Source: JASLDZ01 sp964244065 (GTDB lineage: Bacteria; Pseudomonadota; Alphaproteobacteria; Caulobacterales; Caulobacteraceae). Taken from it: a stretch of 64,000 nt of DNA. The notes under the pieces are model-generated. The model saw only the letters and a program-made list of their open reading frames with translations, had not been told where the DNA came from and ran no database searches. The stretch covers positions 496,001-560,000 of the forward strand of contig CAXTHH010000001.1 of the NCBI GenBank assembly GCA_964244065.1, given 5' to 3'. Shown in pieces: positions 7,990 to 15,847 of this stretch. A program made the translations under genes and the position numbers. Position 1 is the stretch's first letter, and each line of letters starts with the position of its first letter.

Positions 7990-9185
7990 GCGTTGGCGGA
8001 GGCCAGGGCGGCGAAGCCCCGGTCGAGATCGGTCAGGAGGTCGTCCGGGTCCTCCAGCCCCACATGCAGGCGCAGCAGCGGGCCGGCGAGCCGGGCGGGG
8101 GCGGCCGAGCGCTTCAGCTGCGGATCACACCAGATCGCCAGGCTTTCGTACGCGCCCCAGGAGAAGCCGAGCCCGAACAGCCGCAGGGCGTCGAGGAACG
8201 CCTCGACCCGCGCGCGGGAGGCGGGGCGCAGCACCACGCCGAACAGGCCGTTGGAGCCGGTGAACGTCCTGCGCCACGCCGCATGGTCGGGCGAGGCGGG
8301 CAGGGCGGGGTGCAACACCTCCGCCACCTCCGGCCGTCCCTCCAGGCCGCGCGCCACGTGCAAGCCGCCCGCCTCGTGAGCGCGCAGGCGGACGGCGAGC
8401 GTGCGCAGGCCGCGCAGCATCAGGTAGGCGTCGTCCGGCGACACAGCCCAACCGAGGTCGTGCAGCTGCGCGTCCAAGAGCCGTGCGAGCTCGGGGTCGC
8501 GCACGGCCACCGCGCCCATGAACACGTCCGCGTGGCCGCCCACGTACTTGGTCAGCGACTGGATGGAGAGGTCGACGCCGGCCTCCAGCGGCTTCAGCAG
8601 CACGCCCGCGCCCCAGGTGTTGTCGATGGCGGTCAGGACGCCCCGGGCCCGGGCGGCGGCGGCCACGGCGGCCACGTCCTGAACCTCGAACGTGAGGGAG
8701 GCCGGGCTCTCCATCAGCACCAGCCGCGTCGCCGGGCCGGCGAGCGCCATCACCTCGGCGGGGGAGGCGCGGGGCGCGAACCAGCGGGTGGTGACGCCGA
8801 AGCGGGCCAGCACCGTGTCGCAGAACCGGCGGGTGGGGCCGTAGACGCCGTCCGTCGCCAGCACCTCGTCGCCCGCCTTGAGCACCGACAGGAGCGCGCC
8901 CGCCACCGCCGCTGCGCCGGACGGGAACAGGGCCACGTGCTCGGCCCGCTCCAGCTCGCGCAGCGCCTCCGCCAGGGCCTCCTGCGTGGCGAGCCCCTGG
9001 CGGCCGTAGGTGACCGGGGCGCGGTAGAGCTCGGCGGCGCTCGGCAGGATCACGGTGGAGCCGCGCTGCAGCGGCGGGTTCACGGTCACCGGATGCGCCT
9101 TGGCGGCCGTCTCCGGCCCGCCGCCGGCGCGGACGAGGCGGGTGGCCTCGCGCCAGCTCGGGTCCGCCGGACCGCCCGTGCTCAC
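7986..9185 (-). CDS. metC: Cystathionine beta-lyase type PLP enzyme
   Basis: Cys/Met metabolism PLP-dependent enzyme (399 aa), most like cystathionine beta-lyase, which releases homocysteine from cystathionine. The PLP-lysine lies in SIQSLTKYVGGHADVFMG and the phosphate-binding region in LFPSGAAAVAGAL. The family also includes gamma-lyases and gamma-synthases, so the reaction is inferred. The GTG start overlaps the sseA stop by four bases (GTGA), so the two are translationally coupled and share a sulfur-amino-acid theme with cysK. Confidence 0.88.
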   Translation of the reverse strand: MSTGGPADPSWREATRLVRAGGGPETAAKAHPVTVNPPLQRGSTVILPSAAELYRAPVTYGRQGLATQEALAEALRELERAEHVALFPSGAAAVAGALLSVLKAGDEVLATDGVYGPTRRFCDTVLARFGVTTRWFAPRASPAEVMALAGPATRLVLMESPASLTFEVQDVAAVAAAARARGVLTAIDNTWGAGVLLKPLEAGVDLSIQSLTKYVGGHADVFMGAVAVRDPELARLLDAQLHDLGWAVSPDDAYLMLRGLRTLAVRLRAHEAGGLHVARGLEGRPEVAEVLHPALPASPDHAAWRRTFTGSNGLFGVVLRPASRARVEAFLDALRLFGLGFSWGAYESLAIWCDPQLKRSAAPARLAGPLLRLHVGLEDPDDLLTDLDRGFAALASANA

Positions 9186-10039
9186 GCCGCCCCGGTCGTG
9201 ACGGGCAGGGCGGGGTCGGCCCCCCACTCGGCCCAGGAGCCGTCGTAGACCGCGACGCGCCACCGTCCGAGCCGCGCCAGGGCCAGCGTCAGCACGCAGG
9301 CGGTGATGCCCGAACCGCAGCTGGTCACCACCGGCCGGGACACGTCCACCCCGGCCTCGGCGAACACACGGGCGAGCGCCTCGGCGGGCAGCATCGTACC
9401 GTCCGCGGCGAAGAGGGTCGGCATGGGCACGCTGCGGGCGCCCGGCATGTGGCCGCCGCGCAGCCCGGGGCGAGGCTCGGGCGCCTCGCCGCGGAAGCGG
9501 GCCGCGGGCCGCGCGTCCACCACCTGCTCGCGGCCGCTCTCCAGCGCGCGCGCCACCTGCGCCCGGTCGCGCACGAGCTCGTGGTCGAGGCGCGCGGAGA
9601 AGTGGCGCTCGCGCGGCTGGGCTGGGCGGTCGTCCACCGGGCGGCCCTCGGCGATCCACTTGGGCAGGCCCCCGTCGAGCACGGCCACGTCCTTGTGCCC
9701 CATCACGCGGAACATCCACCAGGCCCGGGCCGCGCTGGTCAGGCCGGTTTGGTCGTAGACCACGATGCGCGATCCGTCCCCCAGCCCGAGCGCCCTGGCC
9801 CGGCTGGCGAACTTGGCCGCGCTCGGCAGCATGTGGGGCAGCGGGCTGTCTGTGTCGGCGATCTCGTCGATGTCGAAGAAGACGGCGCCCGGGATGTGCG
9901 CGGTCGCATGATCGGCGCGCGCGTCGCGCTCGGAGCCCGGCATCAGCCAGGTGGCGTCCACCACCCGCACGTCGGGCGCGTGCAGCCGCTCGCCGAGCCA
10001 GGCGGTGGAGACGAGCGGGTCGGAGGGCTGACGGTCCAT
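9182..10039 (-). CDS. sseA: 3-mercaptopyruvate sulfurtransferase
   Basis: Two-rhodanese-domain sulfurtransferase (285 aa). The catalytic cysteine is in the C-terminal domain within TSCGSGITAC; the CG[ST]G[VI]T loop is characteristic of mercaptopyruvate sulfurtransferase rather than thiosulfate-specific rhodanese. The N-terminal inactive domain contains HIPGAVFFDIDEIAD. It would transfer sulfur from 3-mercaptopyruvate to thiols or cyanide. It lies between cysK and metC on the same strand. Confidence 0.93.
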   Translation of the reverse strand: MDRQPSDPLVSTAWLGERLHAPDVRVVDATWLMPGSERDARADHATAHIPGAVFFDIDEIADTDSPLPHMLPSAAKFASRARALGLGDGSRIVVYDQTGLTSAARAWWMFRVMGHKDVAVLDGGLPKWIAEGRPVDDRPAQPRERHFSARLDHELVRDRAQVARALESGREQVVDARPAARFRGEAPEPRPGLRGGHMPGARSVPMPTLFAADGTMLPAEALARVFAEAGVDVSRPVVTSCGSGITACVLTLALARLGRWRVAVYDGSWAEWGADPALPVTTGAA

Positions 10040-10052
10040 CGGTGGCCAGACT

Positions 10053-11051
10053 CTACAGCCAGGACGGGCTCGGCAAGCCCCGGGCGCGGAGGAAATCGGG
10101 GTTGAACAGCTTGGACGCGTAGCGCTGGCCGCCGTCGCAGAGGATCGTCACGATGGTGTGGCCCGGGCCCAGGTCGCGGGCCATCCGGATCGCGCCCGCC
10201 ACGTTGACGCCGGCCGAACCCCCAACCAGCAGGCCCTCGTGCTCGGCCAGATCGAACACCTGCTGCACCGCCTCGGCGTCGGGCACCTGGTAGGCGTGGT
10301 CGACCTGCAGCTCCTGCAGATTGGCTGTGACGCGGCCCTGGCCGATGCCCTCGGTGATCGACTCGCCCTCGCTCTTCAGCTCGCCGGTGGTGAACCAGCC
10401 AAACATGGCCGAGCCGTGGGGGTCGGCCAGAGCGATCCGCACCTCCGGTCGCCGCTCGCGCAAGGCGGCGGCCACGCCCGCCAGGGTGCCGCCGGTGCCG
10501 ATGGCGCAGATGAAGCCGTCCACCGCGCCGCCGGTCTGCGCCAGGATCTCCGGCCCGGTGGTCAGCCGGTGGGCCTCGCGGTTCGCGGTGTTGTCGAACT
10601 GGTTGGCCCACACCGCGCCGTCGCTGGCGCGCGCCTCCGCCAGGCGCTGGGCGACGCGCTGGTAGTTGCCCGGGTTGGCGTAGGGGACGGCGTCCACCTC
10701 CACGAGCTCGGCCCCGGCCAGGCGCACGGCCTGCTTCTTCTCCTCCGCCTGGGTGCGCGGCATCACGATCAGGCTGCGGTAGCCGAGGGCCCGGCCCATC
10801 ATGGCCAGCCCGATGCCCGTGTTGCCGGCCGTGCCCTCCACGATCAGGCCGCCCGGTCGCAGGGCGCCCGAGCGCTCCGCCTCGCGGATGATCTGCAGCG
10901 CCGCGCGGTCCTTCACCGAGCCGCCGGGGTTCATCCACTCGGCCTTGCCCCAGATCTCGCAGCCGGTGGCCTCGCTGGCGCGGCGCAGGCGGATCAGCGG
11001 CGTGTTCCCCACGGCGTCGACGACGGAGGGGACGGGGGCGGGGGCGCTCAC
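10053..11051 (-). CDS. cysK: Cysteine synthase (O-acetylserine sulfhydrylase family)
   Basis: Fold-type II PLP enzyme (332 aa from GTG 11051) that makes cysteine from O-acetylserine and sulfide. The PLP-lysine lies in NPGGSVKDRAA, the substrate loop in EGTAGNTGIGLA, and the PLP-phosphate loop in CAIGTGGT. The frame stays open to 11219 with basic, non-homologous residues. I chose GTG 11051 (VSAPAPVPSVVDAVGNTPLI); an in-frame ATG at 11102 is the alternative. It is divergent from the photolyase gene across about 166 bases. Confidence 0.92.
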   Translation of the reverse strand: MSAPAPVPSVVDAVGNTPLIRLRRASEATGCEIWGKAEWMNPGGSVKDRAALQIIREAERSGALRPGGLIVEGTAGNTGIGLAMMGRALGYRSLIVMPRTQAEEKKQAVRLAGAELVEVDAVPYANPGNYQRVAQRLAEARASDGAVWANQFDNTANREAHRLTTGPEILAQTGGAVDGFICAIGTGGTLAGVAAALRERRPEVRIALADPHGSAMFGWFTTGELKSEGESITEGIGQGRVTANLQELQVDHAYQVPDAEAVQQVFDLAEHEGLLVGGSAGVNVAGAIRMARDLGPGHTIVTILCDGGQRYASKLFNPDFLRARGLPSPSWL

Positions 11052-11217
11052 GGCGGGCCTCGTGGCTCGCGCCGGGCGCGCGCGCAAGCGGCCGTGTCGC
11101 ATCGCGTGCGAATCGGCGACACGACGACGGGCGACATCGGCCGTAAGCCGTGGAGGACCGCGACCGTGACCTCCAGTCTCGCACGGCGCGACGCGGCGGG
11201 GAGAAGGCGCTAGAGGC

Positions 11218-12789
11218 ATGGCGGTGACCTCCAGCCGTGGAACCCTGCGCCTCGTGCTCGGCGACCAGCTGTCGCCGCCCGAACGCCTGTCCAGCCTGCG
11301 CGACCTCGATCCCGCGCGCGACGTGGTGCTGATGGCGGAGGTGGCGTCCGAGCTGACCTACGTGCGTCATCACAAGCAGAAGATCGTCCACACGCTCAGC
11401 GCCATGCGGCTCCACGCCGAGCGGCTGGCGGCGGCGGGCGTGGCGGTGCGCTACGTGCGCTACGACGACCCGGCCAACACGGGCTCGCTGCCGACCGAGC
11501 TGTTGCGGGCGGTGCGCGACCAGCCGTTCGACCGGGTGGTGACGACCTGCTCGGGCGAGTGGCGGCTGGAGCAGGCCTTCGACGCCCTCGAGCGCGAGCT
11601 GAACATCCCCTTCGAGCGGCGCGAGGACGACCGCTTCGTCTGCTCCAGGGGCGAGTTCTACGACTGGTCGCGCGACAAGGCCTCGCTGACCATGGAGTTC
11701 TTCTACCGCCAGATGCGGAGGAAGACGGGGCTGCTGATGGACGCCGGCAAGCCCGTCGAGGGCCGCTGGAACTTCGACAAGGAGAACCGCAAGCGCCTGC
11801 CCGGCGAGCTGAAGCCGCCCGAGCGCGTGGTGATCGCGCCGAACGCCACCGTGCGCGAGCTGATGGCGGCGGTGGAGCGCGACTTCCCCGACAACTTCGG
11901 CACGCTGGACGCCTTCGGGTACGCCGTCACGCCGGAGGACGCGCGGGCGCTGGAGGACCACTTCGTCGCCGAGGTGCTGCCCGGCTTCGGCGACTACCAA
12001 GACTTCATGCGCACGGGCGACCCGTGGCTGTGGCACGCGCGGGTCTCTGCCGCGCTCAACATCGGCCTGCTGGATCCCCTGGAGATGTGCCGCCGCGCCG
12101 AGGCCGAGTGGCGCGCCGGCAGGGCGCCGCTGAACGCCGTGGAAGGCTTCGTCCGCCAGATCATCGGCTGGCGCGAGTACGTGCGCGGCATCTATTGGAT
12201 CAAGGGCCCGGAGTACAAGCTGATCAACGCCTTGGGCGCGGATCGCAAGCTGCCGTGGTTCTACTGGTCGGGCGAGACCGACATGGCCTGCGTCAAGGAC
12301 GTGGTCGAGGTGACCCGGACCCACGCCTACGCCCACCACATCCAGCGGCTGATGGTGACCGGCAACCTCGCCATGCTGCTGGGCGTGCACCCCGACGAGG
12401 TGAACGACTGGTACATGGTGGTCTACGCCGACGCCTATGAATGGGTGGAGCTGCCCAACACGCACGGCATGGCCACCTTCGCCGACGGCGGCATCATGGG
12501 CTCGAAGCCCTATGCGGGCAGCGGCGCCTACATCAACAAGATGAGCGACTACTGCGGCAGGTGCCGCTACGACGTGACGGCGCGCACCACGGAGAACGCC
12601 TGCCCGTTCAATGCCTTGTACTGGGACTTCATGGCGCGCAACGAACCGCGCCTGCGCGACAACCGCCGCATAGGGTTCGCCTACGCCACGCTCGCGCGGA
12701 TGACGCCCGCTGAACGCGCCGCGATCACCGCCCGGGCGGTGGCGCTGAAGGCGGAGTTCGGCGCTGTCAGTTTGAAGGCAGACCGCTAG
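11218..12789 (+). CDS. phrB: Iron-sulfur bacterial cryptochrome/(6-4) photolyase (FeS-BCP)
   Basis: A 523-aa member of the prokaryotic (6-4) photolyase / CryB group, which repairs UV (6-4) photoproducts or acts in light signalling using FAD. The N-terminal alpha/beta domain (RLVLGDQLSP) is followed by the helical FAD domain. Cysteines at 358, 446, 449 and 462 (CVKD, CGRC, ACPF) have the spacing of the four [4Fe-4S] ligands of Agrobacterium PhrB as I remember them (350, 438, 441, 454). It ends just before the low-G+C island and faces a class I photolyase beyond it. Confidence 0.95.
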   Translation: MAVTSSRGTLRLVLGDQLSPPERLSSLRDLDPARDVVLMAEVASELTYVRHHKQKIVHTLSAMRLHAERLAAAGVAVRYVRYDDPANTGSLPTELLRAVRDQPFDRVVTTCSGEWRLEQAFDALERELNIPFERREDDRFVCSRGEFYDWSRDKASLTMEFFYRQMRRKTGLLMDAGKPVEGRWNFDKENRKRLPGELKPPERVVIAPNATVRELMAAVERDFPDNFGTLDAFGYAVTPEDARALEDHFVAEVLPGFGDYQDFMRTGDPWLWHARVSAALNIGLLDPLEMCRRAEAEWRAGRAPLNAVEGFVRQIIGWREYVRGIYWIKGPEYKLINALGADRKLPWFYWSGETDMACVKDVVEVTRTHAYAHHIQRLMVTGNLAMLLGVHPDEVNDWYMVVYADAYEWVELPNTHGMATFADGGIMGSKPYAGSGAYINKMSDYCGRCRYDVTARTTENACPFNALYWDFMARNEPRLRDNRRIGFAYATLARMTPAERAAITARAVALKAEFGAVSLKADR

Positions 12790-12848
12790 TGCGACGAGCT
12801 GTCGTATTTACATATCAGGCACGAAAAGGAGACTTCCATCCTGTAACA

Positions 12849-12856
12849 AAGGGGAG
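12849..12856 (+). promoter_or_regulatory. Ribosome-binding site supporting a GTG start
   Basis: AAGGGGAG lies six bases before GTG 12863. This strong Shine-Dalgarno sequence is the main reason to accept the island ORF at 12863 as translated, because no ATG occurs nearby in frame. Confidence 0.6.
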
Positions 12857-12862
12857 TGACAG

Positions 12863-13264
12863 GTGTCTTGGATTGACGGAACGTTTTTCGAAGAGTCGGC
12901 CTGGTTGTCCGCTACCGCAACATCAACAGAAGCCTATACGTTCTCCACGGAGTATGCTCCATCCCCAAATCCGATGGAGAATGGAAGCGGAAGCGCTACG
13001 GACCGCGCAGTGCAGACCTTTACGCAGGGTCCAGCTAGCTGGCCGACTGGGGTCGGGCAGGTAGTTGGGGGCTTTGGTGAAATTCTTGGGAATGGAGTAG
13101 AGGGCTTGCTCAGGTACATGTACGATGCTCTAACTTCGCCGCCGTTGATGACCACCTCAGGCATTCATGTCAGCGTGCCGCCTCCTGAAAGGCCGGAGCT
13201 CAGGACTACGCATCTAAGTCCTGACACACACATTTCTCCCGACAGCAGCGATGGGGGGGGTTAA
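12863..13264 (+). CDS. Small unknown protein in a low-G+C island
   Basis: A 133-aa protein I do not recognise. It starts with GTG behind a good ribosome-binding site. The N-terminal half is Ser/Thr-rich (LSATATSTEAYTFSTEYA), a central stretch GVGQVVGGFGEILGNGVEG has GxxxG spacing and could insert in a membrane, and the C-terminus is Pro/His/Asp-rich. There is no signal peptide. Codon use is unlike the neighbours, with many A/T third positions. Its last codons run into a tract of eight G that also holds the start of the next gene. Possibilities include a secreted peptide precursor or toxin-like protein; this is inference only. Confidence 0.6.
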   Translation: MSWIDGTFFEESAWLSATATSTEAYTFSTEYAPSPNPMENGSGSATDRAVQTFTQGPASWPTGVGQVVGGFGEILGNGVEGLLRYMYDALTSPPLMTTSGIHVSVPPPERPELRTTHLSPDTHISPDSSDGGG

Positions 13265-13775
13265 AGACCGGTATTTGAAATTAGAGAGAGGAGGCAAGCG
13301 CATCTGGCTGGCTCTTATTTGGTCTTCAAGTTCTGCCTTTGTGGCCTCTTGCCTCCTCTCTCCGTCATTTATTAAGAATGGAATGCGGGGGCTCTTTCAC
13401 AGCCTTACACTTTCCACTATTGATGGAGTCGTCGTATTCAGTTCTCTTATTGCTTCACCCTTGATCGAAACCGTTCCTCTGCTCCTGGTCAAGTGGGTCT
13501 CGCTCTTACGGACCAGAATCGGATCTGGTTTAACAGTTATTGCGTATTCTATATTCGCGTTTGTATTACATGGTGCATCCTTAGGTGCATTGGGAAGGTC
13601 AGCAAGTTTCGCCATTCTGGCGGTTTTTTTCCTCCACTCTAATTTGAGGACTAGATATCCGTACCTTCTAACTTCACTTTCGCACGCCATGTGGAATGCT
13701 GCTTCAATCGTGCTGATCATCTCGGTGCGACTATTCGCTTCTCGTAGCGGTGCGGACTTGCCGATAGGCCGCTAG
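13251..13775 (+). CDS. CPBP-like intramembrane protease homologue
   Basis: A 174-aa membrane protein with about five hydrophobic segments. The order SPLIETVPLLL (E73), FVLHG (H107) and SHAMWNA (H145, N149) resembles the three motifs of CPBP/Abi glutamic intramembrane proteases; motif 1 reads ET instead of EE, and motif 2 is not a strict FxxxH. CPBP proteins process CAAX-like or peptide substrates, and some act in bacteriocin immunity. It starts inside the end of the preceding small ORF (14-base overlap) and its last 45 bases overlap the 3' end of the convergent photolyase. G+C is low: 28 of 60 in 13321-13380. Confidence 0.65.
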   Translation: MGGVKDRYLKLERGGKRIWLALIWSSSSAFVASCLLSPSFIKNGMRGLFHSLTLSTIDGVVVFSSLIASPLIETVPLLLVKWVSLLRTRIGSGLTVIAYSIFAFVLHGASLGALGRSASFAILAVFFLHSNLRTRYPYLLTSLSHAMWNAASIVLIISVRLFASRSGADLPIGR

Positions 13776-15197
13776 CGCACGATCCCGCGCCGGGGCGTGG
13801 TCGACGATCGGACGCGGGTAGGTCTCGCCCAGCACCACGCCCGCCGCCTGCAGCACCGCGGGCGGCGCTTCCCAGGGCCGGTGGACGTACTTGTCCGGCA
13901 GCTTCGCCAGCTCCGGGCACCACTTGCGCACGTAGCCGCCGCCCGCGTCGAACTTCTCGCCCTGGCCCACGGGGGTGAAGACGCGGAAGAAGGGCGAGGC
14001 GTCGGGGCCCGTGCCGGCCACCCACTGCCAGTTGACGCCGTTGTTCGCCTCGTCGGCGTCGACCAGGCAGTCCCAGAACCACTGCTCGCCCATCCGCCAG
14101 TCGATCAGCAGGTCCTTGATGAGGAATGACGCGGTGATCATCCGCACGCGGTTGTGCATCCAGCCGGAGCGCCACAGCTCGCGCATGCCGGCGTCCACGA
14201 TGGGGTAGCCGGTGCGGCCGCGGGTCCAGGCCTTGAAGCCCGCCGGGTCCTCGCGCCAGCGCAGGCCCTCCAGCCGGCCGAGGTAGTTCTCGGAGGCCAG
14301 GTGCGGGTGGCTGGCCAGGACGGTGTGGGAGAAGTCGCGCCAGGCGAGCTCCGACAGGAACTTCTCGCTCTGGTCCTCGCGCCCGTGCGCCTCGGCGGCG
14401 GCGCAGGCGGCGGCCCACACCTGGCGCGAACTGACCTCGCCCCAGTGCAGGTGCGGGGAGAGCCGGCCGGTGGCGGCCTCCGCCGGCTGGGCGCGCTCCA
14501 GCTGGTAGCGGGAGAGGGCGCCGCGGACGAAGGCGTCCAGCGCCCGGGCCGCCCCGGCCTCGCCCGGCTCGCCCGCGAAGTCGAGCGCCCAGTCCGGCGC
14601 GGCGGGATAGAGCTTCCAACCCTGCAGCGGCTCGGAGCGGACGGGCGTGTCGGGGCCGCGCAGCCTGCGCACGACGGGGGCGAGCTTCACCGGCCCCATC
14701 TGCGCCTTCAGCGCGCGCCAGAACGGGCCGTAGACCTTGAACGCCTCGCCGGAGCCGGTCTTCACCTGCCCGGGCTCGGTGAGCAGCGAGCCCACGTGCG
14801 AGGTCGCCTGGACGCCCGCCTCACCCAGGGCGCGGACCACCTCGTCCTCCAGCCCGCGGTCCTCGCCGTCGTACATCCGGCCGAAGTGCAGCGCGTCCGC
14901 GCCCGCTTCGACGGCCACCGCCCTGAGCGTCTCCACCACCGGCCCGCGGCGCAGGACCAGGGGAGAGCCCGCCCCGTCCAGGTCGGCCGCCAGCGCCTTC
15001 AGCGAACGCTCCAGCCACCACAGCCCGGCGCCGCCCGGCGCGCGCGGCCGCTCCATGTCGAGCACGAACACGGGGATCATCGGCCGGCCGCTGTCGGCGC
15101 AGGCGCGCAGCGCGGCGTTGTCGGCGAGGCGCAGGTCGCGGCGCACCCACCAGATCACCGGTCGGCCGATGCCATCCTTCGAAAGCGGGCGGCTCAC
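13731..15197 (-). CDS. phr: Class I deoxyribodipyrimidine photolyase
   Basis: CPD photolyase of the cryptochrome/photolyase family (488 aa). It repairs cyclobutane pyrimidine dimers with FAD and light. The antenna domain starts WWVRRDLRLADNAAL. The FAD domain shows LHWGEVSSRQVW, ELAWRDFSH, TGYPIVDAGMREL, WMHNRVRM and NNGVNWQW. The GTG start overlaps the upstream gene stop as GTGA, so I chose it over the extended frame to 15248. The 3' end overlaps the island ORF on the other strand. Confidence 0.95.
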   Translation of the reverse strand: MSRPLSKDGIGRPVIWWVRRDLRLADNAALRACADSGRPMIPVFVLDMERPRAPGGAGLWWLERSLKALAADLDGAGSPLVLRRGPVVETLRAVAVEAGADALHFGRMYDGEDRGLEDEVVRALGEAGVQATSHVGSLLTEPGQVKTGSGEAFKVYGPFWRALKAQMGPVKLAPVVRRLRGPDTPVRSEPLQGWKLYPAAPDWALDFAGEPGEAGAARALDAFVRGALSRYQLERAQPAEAATGRLSPHLHWGEVSSRQVWAAACAAAEAHGREDQSEKFLSELAWRDFSHTVLASHPHLASENYLGRLEGLRWREDPAGFKAWTRGRTGYPIVDAGMRELWRSGWMHNRVRMITASFLIKDLLIDWRMGEQWFWDCLVDADEANNGVNWQWVAGTGPDASPFFRVFTPVGQGEKFDAGGGYVRKWCPELAKLPDKYVHRPWEAPPAVLQAAGVVLGETYPRPIVDHAPARDRALAAYRQVRTATRSE

Positions 15198-15784
15198 GAC
15201 TTCGTATCCTCCTCGACCTGCTCGCGCCCTCCGCGCGTGGGCGTGCACACGAGGATCGCCTTCAACCCGGGCGCAGAGATGGTCAGCCGGTCTGCGCCGG
15301 TCTCGCCACAGAGCCGCTCCAGCTCGTCAAGGCGAAACTCGACGTCGCCCTCCGTGAAGCGGTCCACCCAGGCGGGGCCGTCTACCGAGCGCAGTTGGGC
15401 GGAGGGGCGCGGCTGGCCGGACATCTTGGCGTGTGAATCTCCCGCCAGCAGAAGCGTCAGGGCGATCAGCGCGGATCCCACGCCGCCCAACTCCGCGGCG
15501 ACGGTCAGGCCCGGCCGGCGCGGGGGCGCCACCCTGTCGAGGTGTTCGACGGTGATGCTGCTCACCACCACCGGGCCGAAGAAGATGTTCAGACTGCCCG
15601 TCTCGGGCGCCGCCACAAGGTCGAGCCGCAACTGAAAGGCGGCGTCGGCTGGCCCCCAGACCTCGTGGGCGAGATCCTCGAACGCCCTGACCACGCGGTA
15701 GAGATCGTAAGGGCGCATGGCCGCGCGCCGGCCTTCGGGAAAGCCGAACGAGAAGATCAACACGTCGTTGCGCGTCTCGGCCAT
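15194..15784 (-). CDS. Unknown protein coupled to the photolyase gene
   Basis: An unrecognised 196-aa protein. The N-terminal half looks like a compact alpha/beta domain (DVLIFSFGFPEGRRAAM, GSLNIFFGPVVVSSITVEHL). A hydrophobic stretch ELGGVGSALIALTLLLAG may be a single membrane segment near residue 105. The C-terminal half carries DVEFRLDELERLCGETGADRL and ends in a charged tail. The stop overlaps the phr GTG by four bases, so the two are probably co-translated. The start ATG 15784 follows from the phr operon layout and the divergent kdsA only 63 bases away. Link to DNA repair is inferred from context only. Confidence 0.7.
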   Translation of the reverse strand: MAETRNDVLIFSFGFPEGRRAAMRPYDLYRVVRAFEDLAHEVWGPADAAFQLRLDLVAAPETGSLNIFFGPVVVSSITVEHLDRVAPPRRPGLTVAAELGGVGSALIALTLLLAGDSHAKMSGQPRPSAQLRSVDGPAWVDRFTEGDVEFRLDELERLCGETGADRLTISAPGLKAILVCTPTRGGREQVEEDTKS

Positions 15785-15847
15785 CCCACTCCCCACGGCT
15801 CGGCCAGCCTCCTTGCACGAGAATGTCGCGTGGGCCACTGCTCGCGC

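Noticed and set aside
11052..11217. SAM or other sulfur riboswitch upstream of cysK
   Set aside because: I could not find the conserved core of any known riboswitch; only a short GTGACCTCCAG direct repeat is present.
9943..12465. 840-codon minus-strand frame opposite the FeS photolyase
   Set aside because: Shadow of the photolyase and cysK genes; composition is typical of antisense translation.
12789..13064. Alternative 91-codon ORF at the left edge of the island
   Set aside because: It overlaps the better-supported GTG ORF, has no ribosome-binding site and reads as basic random sequence.
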